Of a stretch of 13,020 nt of DNA, positions 8,425 to 13,020 are shown in pieces. The stretch is from an uncultured Eubacteriales bacterium (GTDB lineage: Bacteria; Bacillota; Clostridia; Peptostreptococcales; Anaerovoracaceae). The stretch spans positions 1 to 13,020 of the forward strand of contig UQOC01000060.1 in NCBI GenBank assembly GCA_900542565.1, written 5' to 3'. The translations under genes and the position numbers were made by a program. How positions within the stretch are numbered: the first letter of the stretch is position 1; each line of letters starts with the position of its first letter. Under the pieces are notes generated by a model. The model was not told the origin of the DNA. It saw nothing but the letters and a program-made list of their open reading frames with translations, and did not search any database.

Positions 8425-9072
8425 ATGGCAAAAGAAATTGAAAAGAAAATTGCAAAAGATTTATTATCCATAAAGGCTGTATTCTTCCGTCCGGAAGAAC
8501 CGTTTATCTGGGCCAGCGGGATCAAGAGCCCGGTTTACTGCGACAACAGGCTGACCCTTACAGCGCCGGGAGTGAGACTGGACATTGAAGAAGGCCTGGC
8601 TGAAGTTATAAGAGAAAACTATCCCGACGCTCAGGTGCTCATGGGCACGGCTACAGCCGGCATAGCTCATGCTGCGATCACCGCCCACATCCTCGGACTG
8701 CCCATGGGCTATGTACGCTCAGGAGCAAAAGACCACGGACGCAAGAACCAGATCGAAGGCCGACTGGAAAAGGGACAGAAGGTAGTTGTCATCGAGGACC
8801 TGATATCCACCGGAGGCAGCGTCATCGAAACGGTAAATGTCCTGAGAGAAGCAGGAGCAGATGTCCTGGGAGTTGCCAGCATATTTACCTATGGCATGCA
8901 GAAAGGGCTTGACAGGATGGCCGCCGCCGACCTGAAAAACATTTCCCTTACCAACTTCGATGTGATCGCTCAGGTGGCAGCCGAAGAAGGATATATCAAG
9001 CCGGAAGACATAGACAGACTCATAGCTTTCAGAAACGATCCGTCAGATGAAAGCTGGATAAAGGAGAAATAG
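8425..9072 (+). CDS. pyrE: Orotate phosphoribosyltransferase
   Basis: It transfers the phosphoribosyl group from PRPP to orotate, giving OMP for PyrF. The 215-residue protein carries the PRPP-binding signature VVIEDLISTGGS (121-132). It also has the flexible catalytic loop KDHGRKNQIEG (102-112), the TATAGIAHA stretch (75-83) and the orotate-contacting FIWASGIKSP region (27-36). It probably works as a dimer sharing active-site loops, as known for the family. The AGGAGG ribosome site (8414-8419) overlaps the pyrF TAG stop, and the start is 9 nt past that stop. Confidence 0.96.
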   Translation: MAKEIEKKIAKDLLSIKAVFFRPEEPFIWASGIKSPVYCDNRLTLTAPGVRLDIEEGLAEVIRENYPDAQVLMGTATAGIAHAAITAHILGLPMGYVRSGAKDHGRKNQIEGRLEKGQKVVVIEDLISTGGSVIETVNVLREAGADVLGVASIFTYGMQKGLDRMAAADLKNISLTNFDVIAQVAAEEGYIKPEDIDRLIAFRNDPSDESWIKEK

Positions 9073-9075
9073 AAC

Positions 9076-10161
9076 ATGAGGAATCTCATCAGCATACTGG
9101 ATTTTACAGCAGAGGAACTGGACAGCCTCATCGAAACGGCCATGGACATCATCGCCAGGCCGGAGGCATATGCCCACAGGTGCGAGGGAAAGAAGCTGGC
9201 TACTCTGTTCTTTGAACCGTCCACCAGGACGAGACTCAGCTTTGAGGCCGCCATGTACGAGCTGGGAGGCCATGTCATAGGCTTTTCAGAAAGCTCCAGC
9301 TCATCAGCTGCCAAGGGAGAAAGCGTTGCCGATACGGCCAGGGTCATAAGCTGCTATGCAGATATAATCGCCATGAGACATCCAAAGGAAGGAGCTCCGT
9401 TTGTGGCGGCTCAGAATGCTTCGATCCCTGTGATCAACGCCGGCGACGGAGGTCACAACCATCCTACTCAGACCCTTGCCGATATCCTGACAATATATCG
9501 TGAAAAGGGCAGGCTCAGCGATCTGACCGTAGGCTTCTGCGGCGACCTGAAATACGGCAGGACAGTCCATTCCCTGATCGAGGCCCTTTCCGCCAGGTCG
9601 GGCATAAAGGTGGTGCTGATCTCGCCGGATGAACTGAAACTGCCTGACTATATCAAAAAAGAAGTCCTGGAAAAACATGGCATGCCGTACAGCCAGACCG
9701 CTTCCCTCGAAGAAGCTATGCCAGAGCTGGATGTGCTGTACATGACCAGGATACAGCAGGAGAGATTTGACGACAGGGCCGAGTACGAGAGGCTCAAGGA
9801 CAGCTATGTCCTGACTTTGGATAAACTGAAAAATGCCAGAGAAGATATGATAATCCTCCACCCGCTGCCTCGCGTAAACGAGATCTCAGTGGCAGTGGAC
9901 GATGACAAGAGGGCCTGCTACTTCAAACAGGTGCTCAACGGCAAGTATATGAGGATGGCCCTGATACTGAAGCTCCTTGAAGATGCGGAAAAAGGCTGCC
10001 CGGCTGACATAGGAACGCAAAAGGACGCCGGAGCAGTGGAGCTGGACAGCAGGTGCGCCAATCCGAAGTGTATCATCACCACCGAGCAGGAACTGAAAAA
10101 TATGTTCAAGCCTGCCGGTGACGGCGGATACAGGTGCCTGTACTGCGAGCAAAAATTGTAG
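9076..10161 (+). CDS. pyrB: Aspartate carbamoyltransferase with fused PyrI-like zinc domain
   Basis: It joins carbamoyl phosphate and aspartate to carbamoyl aspartate, the committed step. Residues 1 to about 303 are a complete catalytic chain: carbamoyl phosphate loop FEPSTRTR (46-53), K80 and the 80s loop, H130 in HNHPTQ, R162 in YGRTVHS, the 230s segment TRIQQER (224-230) and HPLPRVNEI (262-270). The remaining roughly 57 residues are not part of a normal PyrB (about 305-310). They contain C327-x4-C332 and C354-x2-C357 in CANPKCI and CLYCE, matching the zinc-binding C-terminal domain of the regulatory chain PyrI (E. coli C109, C114, C138, C141). The nucleotide-binding N-terminal domain of PyrI is absent. 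The ribosome site AAGGAG (9061-9066) is in the pyrE tail. It is the last gene of the operon. Confidence 0.96.
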   Translation: MRNLISILDFTAEELDSLIETAMDIIARPEAYAHRCEGKKLATLFFEPSTRTRLSFEAAMYELGGHVIGFSESSSSSAAKGESVADTARVISCYADIIAMRHPKEGAPFVAAQNASIPVINAGDGGHNHPTQTLADILTIYREKGRLSDLTVGFCGDLKYGRTVHSLIEALSARSGIKVVLISPDELKLPDYIKKEVLEKHGMPYSQTASLEEAMPELDVLYMTRIQQERFDDRAEYERLKDSYVLTLDKLKNAREDMIILHPLPRVNEISVAVDDDKRACYFKQVLNGKYMRMALILKLLEDAEKGCPADIGTQKDAGAVELDSRCANPKCIITTEQELKNMFKPAGDGGYRCLYCEQKL

Positions 10162-10209
10162 GCAAGCAGCCTGCTGTAGCAAGATGAAACACTGAACTGA
10201 TAAACCGCT

Positions 10210-10242
10210 GCGCCGGACCGAAAAGACGGTCCGGCGCTTTTT
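10210..10242 (+). terminator. Terminator of the pyr operon
   Basis: A perfect 11-bp GC-rich stem GCGCCGGACCG (10210-10220) pairs with 10227-10237 around an AAAAGA loop and is followed by TTTTT (10238-10242). This is a classic strong intrinsic terminator 49 nt past the pyrB stop. Confidence 0.95.
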
Positions 10243-10411
10243 GCGTGCCTTTATGCGCTGCGGAGCAGGGGATGAGGGCAGTTGGGGAAAGCAGCGGCTC
10301 GCTGGAGCCGGCAGCTTGCTGTCCGGCTTGTCATGAGCCTTAGACGGCAGTACGCCATGCGTCTCAGAAAAAAGAATGGCAGGCTCCCCCTGGATCGCAG
10401 TTTTTTTGCAC
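10243..10411. other. Gene-free stretch with overlapping hairpins
   Basis: No convincing gene is seen. Two GC-rich hairpins share bases: GGCTC (10296-10300) with GAGCC (10305-10309), and GCCGGCAGC (10307-10315) with GCTG-T-CCGGC (10318-10327, one bulged T). They cannot form at once. TCCCCCTGGATC (10385-10396) is the perfect inverted partner of 10452-10463 in the repeat field that follows. Confidence 0.45.
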
Positions 10412-10510
10412 TCCAGTGGGAGCGACTACACCCTAATGTGGCAATATTTTTGATCCAGGGGGAACGACTACACCGAAATCATTATTTTTCGTGAATTTAG
10501 GGGGAGACCG
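10412..10510 (-). repeat. 42-bp-period repeat array, minus-oriented group
   Basis: Blocks reading AGTGGGA (10415-10421), AGGGGGA (10457-10463) and AGGGGGA (10499-10505) are spaced exactly 42 bp apart. The first two units (starting 10412 and 10454) agree at 22 of the first 26 positions and share CGACTACACC (10423-10432; 10465-10474), with T-rich spacers following. The third unit is degraded. Read on the minus strand the motif is GGTGTAGTCG then TCCCCCTGG. Family not recognised. Confidence 0.8.
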
Positions 10511-10596
10511 TGAAAACCTTACCACACAAAATGACAAGTTTCGTTGTCAATTTGCCGGAAATCCCCGCAAAATTTCCAGAATATTGCATTTTTTGC

Positions 10597-10717
10597 TCCC
10601 CCTCAAGCAGACAAATATAAAAAAACAGGGGGATGTCATCCCCCTGCCAGACTGAATAATACGGTTTTTGGTGTACCGGCTCCCCCTATCTAAGAGAAAA
10701 AGCTGATTTGAGGTGTA
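10597..10717 (+). repeat. 42-bp-period repeat array, plus-oriented group
   Basis: TCCCCCT occurs at 10597-10603, 10639-10645 and 10681-10687, again exactly 42 bp apart and opposite in orientation to the group at 10412-10510. GGTGTA occurs at 10670-10675 and 10712-10717, also 42 bp apart, and stands 11 bases ahead of the C block just as in the other group. Sequence between the blocks has diverged, so this is an eroded copy of the same unit. Confidence 0.65.
10619..10646 (-). terminator. Intrinsic terminator facing the minus strand
   Basis: CAGGGGGATG (10626-10635) and CATCCCCCTG (10637-10646) form a near-perfect palindrome. Read on the minus strand the hairpin is followed by seven T (the A run at 10619-10625). 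There is no T tract on the plus side. No convincing minus-strand gene ends here, so any transcript would be a non-coding or decayed unit. Confidence 0.6.
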
Positions 10718-10719
10718 GT

Positions 10720-10860
10720 ATGACCGAGAACCGAAGGAGGAAAAAGTGCAGCAACACCAAAAAAAGAGAGCAGGCAGAAGGCCGCCTGATTCCAAGCCTC
10801 GTCCGTAATTTTGACAGTACACTATGGGCCCGTCACCTGAAGAAACATACTTTCATATGA
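10720..10860 (+). CDS. Possible 46-residue basic peptide, doubtful
   Basis: An ATG at 10720 opens 46 codons ending in TGA at 10858-10860. The predicted product starts MTENRRRKKCSNTKKRE and is strongly basic, with no recognised domain. GAGG (10710-10713) lies 6 nt before the start, so it could be translated. Against it, the frame begins inside the eroded 42-bp repeat field and overlaps the feoA promoter region, and no homologue comes to mind. It is listed only so it can be checked. Confidence 0.15.
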   Translation: MTENRRRKKCSNTKKREQAEGRLIPSLVRNFDSTLWARHLKKHTFI

Positions 10861-10872
10861 TAAGCAATAGCA
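10856..10872 (+). promoter_or_regulatory. Possible feoAB -10 element with Fur-like operator
   Basis: TGATAAGCAATAGCA (10858-10872) matches 11 of the 14 fixed positions of the 7-1-7 Fur box TGATAATNATTATCA. It overlaps TATGAT (10856-10861), a 5-of-6 match to a -10 hexamer that would start RNA near 10868. No good -35 is found at the right distance; TTGACA at 10811 is too far upstream. Iron control of feoAB is usual, which supports the reading, but clostridial Fur sites vary. Confidence 0.4.
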
Positions 10873-10896
10873 GACCATAAGAAAGGAAAGAATCAG

Positions 10897-11121
10897 ATGT
10901 TTTTTTTAGATAGATTGAAGATCGGAGAAGAAGCCGTTGTGACAGCCAATAACTGCACAAACCTCAGATTCCGTGATCTGGGGCTGACAAAAGGAACACG
11001 GGTAAAGTGCGTATTGAAAAGCCCTCTGGGGGATCCTTATGCCTATGACATCAGAGGTGCTATCATAGCCATAAGGCGGGAGGATGCCTCAAGGATATGT
11101 GTGGAGGTGGCAAGATCATGA
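10897..11121 (+). CDS. feoA: FeoA-family ferrous iron transport protein
   Basis: This is a small cytosolic SH3-like protein that supports FeoB-driven Fe(II) uptake, probably by contacting FeoB at the membrane. At 74 residues it has normal FeoA length. The typical pattern is visible: a hydrophobic start (MFFLDRLKIGEEAVV), the RFRDLGLTKGTRV segment (24-36) corresponding to the family's R..LGL..G..V core, the SPLGDPYAYDIRG strand-turn (42-54) and a final IAIRREDA segment. AAAGGA (10882-10887) lies 9 nt before the ATG. Its TGA overlaps the feoB ATG as ATGA, so the two are cotranscribed and probably translationally coupled. Confidence 0.93.
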   Translation: MFFLDRLKIGEEAVVTANNCTNLRFRDLGLTKGTRVKCVLKSPLGDPYAYDIRGAIIAIRREDASRICVEVARS

Positions 11122-12977
11122 ACCATAAGCCCGCCATCGTTCTCGCAGGCAATCCCAATGTTGGTAAAACCACTATCTTCAACTGCCTTACCGGTATGCG
11201 CCAGCATACCGGCAACTGGGCAGGCAAGACTGTGGCAAGCGCCTGCGGAGTATGGAGATACGGAAAAGGCAAAAGGAAAACGCTGCTGTCCCTCATTGAT
11301 TCTCCGGGCTGTTATTCCCTGAACACATCATCCCCCGAAGAAGAACTGGCGAAGGAGCAGATCTGTGATCCTGCAGCAAAAGGGGTCATCATCGTCTGCG
11401 ACGGCACCTGCCTTGAAAGGAATCTCATACTTGCCTTGCAGATATTGGCTGTAAGGAAAGATGTTGTATTATGTGTCAATCTTATGGATCAGGTAAGAAA
11501 AAAGAAGATCACCATAGACGGGGACAAACTGGAATCCCTTCTGGGCATAAAAGTCATATTTACAGAAGCAAATAAGAAAAGGCAGATCAGGGACGCCATG
11601 GAGGAAGCTGCCCAATGGCTGCTGGACCGGGACTCCGGAAGCGCCGGCAAGGACCGGGAAAACACATGGACTGACATGGCAGGCATTTATCGGTCTCCTG
11701 AAATTCTTGCAGCAGAAGCAAAAGCAATAGCCGGTGATGCTGTATGCTATGGAAAACTGGAAGATAATATGGATCTTCGCATAGACAGAGCACTGACAAG
11801 TCCGGTTACAGGGTTTCCCATAATGGCAGCCATGCTTATGGTGATATTCTGGATTACCATAAAAGGGGCAAACTATCCGTCGGAGGTATTGAGCAGTTTT
11901 TTATTCTCCCTGGAAGGGCCGCTGGATCGTGGACTGGAAATGGCAGGGCTTGGAAATGGAATAAGGGATATGCTGGTGTCCGGCATGTACAGGGTCTTGG
12001 CCTGGGTAGTCTCGGTAATGCTGCCTCCAATGGCAATCTTTTTTCCGCTGTTTACCTTGATGGAGGACTGGGGGTTCCTGCCGAGAGTGGCATTTAACAT
12101 GGACAGGTGCTTTAAATGCTGCAAGGCCTGCGGCAAACAAGCTCTGACCATGTGCATGGGGCTCGGCTGCAATGCGTCAGCCGTGGTAGGATGCAGGATA
12201 ATAGATTCAGAGAGGGAGAGGCTCCTTGCGATGCTGACCAATGTTTTTATGCCATGCAACGGCAGATTTCCCATATTGATTTCGATGATCACCATATTCT
12301 TTGCGAAAGATGGCGGAATAAAAGGAGCTGCCTTGCTGACAGCTGTGATACTGCTGGGAGTGGCAGCTACTCTTGCAGCCACCAAGCTGTTATCAGAGAC
12401 CTTGTTAAAAGGCGCCCATTCATCTTTCATCCTTGAACTGCCGCCATACAGAAAACCTCAGATAAGCAAGGTCATTATCAGATCCGTCTTTGACAGGACA
12501 TTGTTCGTGCTGGCAAGAGCCATGTCTGTGGCCGCACCGGCAGGACTGGTAATCTGGCTCCTGGCCCATACAGATGCAGGCGGGATGAGCCTTTTGGACC
12601 ATATGGCAGAGTTCCTTGACCCCGTAGGAAAGTTTATGGGGCTTGACGGTGTCATATTGACAGCTTTTATACTGGGATTGCCGGCAAATGAAGTGGTGCT
12701 GCCCATCGCCATGATGATATACACAGGCCAGGGGTCGCTTAGCCAGATCACAGACCTGATGTCCTTTGGCGATTTTCTGGCAGAAAACGGATGGTCCGCC
12801 CTTACAGCGGCAAATATGCTGATATTCACTTTGATGCACTGGCCCTGTGCAACGACATTGCTTTCAGTAAAAAAAGAATCGGGAAGCTGGAAATGGACTG
12901 CTGTCGCCGCAGTTCTCCCGCTGCTTTTCGGTATGGCCCTGTGTTCCATTACCGCTTGTATTTACAGGATAGTGTAA
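11118..12977 (+). CDS. feoB: Ferrous iron transporter FeoB, compact clostridial type
   Basis: This inner-membrane Fe(II) transporter has an N-terminal GTPase domain. Motifs are G1 GNPNVGKT (11-18), the switch region TGNWAGKTV (31-39), G3 DSPG (61-64) and G4 NLMD (121-124). The usual G5 SA..G.G loop is replaced by TEANKK. The linker before the membrane (about 170-228) is short compared with the GDI domain of long FeoBs. Hydrophobic segments start near 232 and recur to 617; core motifs are LGCNASAVVGCRIIDS, PCNGRFP and FILGLPANEVVLP. Total length is 619, against about 700-770 for E. coli-like FeoB. Many cysteines cluster at 331-359 (C331, C334, C335, C338, C346, C351, C359) plus C380. The start at 11118 is preferred over the in-frame ATG at 11097 because GGAGGTGG (11103-11110) precedes it and GNPNVGKT then falls at the normal position. 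Confidence 0.95.
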   Translation: MNHKPAIVLAGNPNVGKTTIFNCLTGMRQHTGNWAGKTVASACGVWRYGKGKRKTLLSLIDSPGCYSLNTSSPEEELAKEQICDPAAKGVIIVCDGTCLERNLILALQILAVRKDVVLCVNLMDQVRKKKITIDGDKLESLLGIKVIFTEANKKRQIRDAMEEAAQWLLDRDSGSAGKDRENTWTDMAGIYRSPEILAAEAKAIAGDAVCYGKLEDNMDLRIDRALTSPVTGFPIMAAMLMVIFWITIKGANYPSEVLSSFLFSLEGPLDRGLEMAGLGNGIRDMLVSGMYRVLAWVVSVMLPPMAIFFPLFTLMEDWGFLPRVAFNMDRCFKCCKACGKQALTMCMGLGCNASAVVGCRIIDSERERLLAMLTNVFMPCNGRFPILISMITIFFAKDGGIKGAALLTAVILLGVAATLAATKLLSETLLKGAHSSFILELPPYRKPQISKVIIRSVFDRTLFVLARAMSVAAPAGLVIWLLAHTDAGGMSLLDHMAEFLDPVGKFMGLDGVILTAFILGLPANEVVLPIAMMIYTGQGSLSQITDLMSFGDFLAENGWSALTAANMLIFTLMHWPCATTLLSVKKESGSWKWTAVAAVLPLLFGMALCSITACIYRIV

Positions 12978-13020
12978 AATAATTGTGGAGTTTTTACTGA
13001 AAAAGAAAAAGAGACCGACT
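12978..13020 (+). other. Right-edge sequence after feoB
   Basis: Only 43 bases remain. No hairpin terminator is seen. A frame from GTG at 12985 stays open to the edge and would read VEFLLKKKKRPT, but no ribosome site at normal distance supports it, so it is not called as a gene. Confidence 0.3.

Noticed and set aside
10282..10494. 70-codon plus-strand frame after the pyr operon
   Set aside because: Its second half is only the translation of the 42-bp repeat (a multiple of three, so the frame stays open); there is no family resemblance, and it lies just after a strong terminator.
10382..10717. CRISPR array
   Set aside because: Spacing is regular, but the conserved blocks are short and degenerate, orientation flips midway, spacers are T-rich and partly similar, and no cas gene is present.
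10811..10816. Perfect TTGACA upstream of feoA as a -35 element
   Set aside because: No acceptable -10 lies 16-18 bp downstream, and the plausible -10 at 10856 is 39 bp away, so it is probably coincidental.
10547..10822. 91-codon minus-strand frame upstream of feoA
   Set aside because: The minus-strand terminator at 10619-10646 lies inside it, it runs through the 42-bp repeat blocks, its composition looks random and no domain is recognisable.
11097..11117. Upstream in-frame start for feoB
   Set aside because: It would add MCGGGKI, translated from the feoA tail and from the feoB ribosome site itself; the ATGA overlap start at 11118 fits the family.

Overview
The window looks like a chromosomal segment of a Gram-positive anaerobe of the class Clostridia (Bacillota). 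The evidence is a PyrR-type RNA attenuator, a PyrK plus PyrD-1B (NAD-linked) dihydroorotate dehydrogenase pair, purine-rich AGGAGG ribosome sites ahead of most genes, heavy AGA/AGG arginine and ATA isoleucine usage, and a clostridial-looking compact FeoB. Genus cannot be fixed from sequence alone. Every convincing gene is on the + strand.

Layout. (1) 2-1165: 3' part of a sodium:alanine/glycine symporter (AGCS family), cut by the left edge and closed by a 13-bp hairpin terminator. (2) 1226-1592: control region of the pyrimidine operon, with a strong promoter (TTGACA, 17 bp, extended -10), a PyrR-binding RNA element, an antiterminator strand and an intrinsic terminator that touches the first possible pyrC ATG. 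(3) 1614-10161: seven-gene UMP biosynthesis operon in the order pyrC, carB, pyrK, pyrD, pyrF, pyrE, pyrB. The genes are tightly packed with overlaps or short gaps, and an 11-bp GC-rich hairpin terminator follows pyrB. (4) 10243-10896: about 650 bp without a convincing gene, carrying C5/G5 blocks at exact 42-bp spacing in two oppositely oriented groups, plus a strong terminator facing the minus strand. (5) 10897-12977: feoA-feoB ferrous iron uptake pair, overlapping by ATGA, with a possible Fur-type operator upstream.

How the genes work together. CarB makes carbamoyl phosphate, PyrB condenses it with aspartate, PyrC closes the ring, PyrD/PyrK oxidise dihydroorotate using NAD+, PyrE adds the ribose phosphate and PyrF decarboxylates to UMP. 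UMP would feed back through PyrR on the leader RNA and probably on the C-terminal domain of CarB. carA (the glutaminase subunit), pyrR and a uracil permease are not in the window.

The most notable points are: PyrB ends in a fused zinc-binding module like the C-terminal domain of the separate regulatory chain PyrI, but without PyrI's nucleotide-binding domain; the 42-bp-phased inverted repeat field; a complete PyrR attenuator readable base by base; and a compact, cysteine-rich FeoB.
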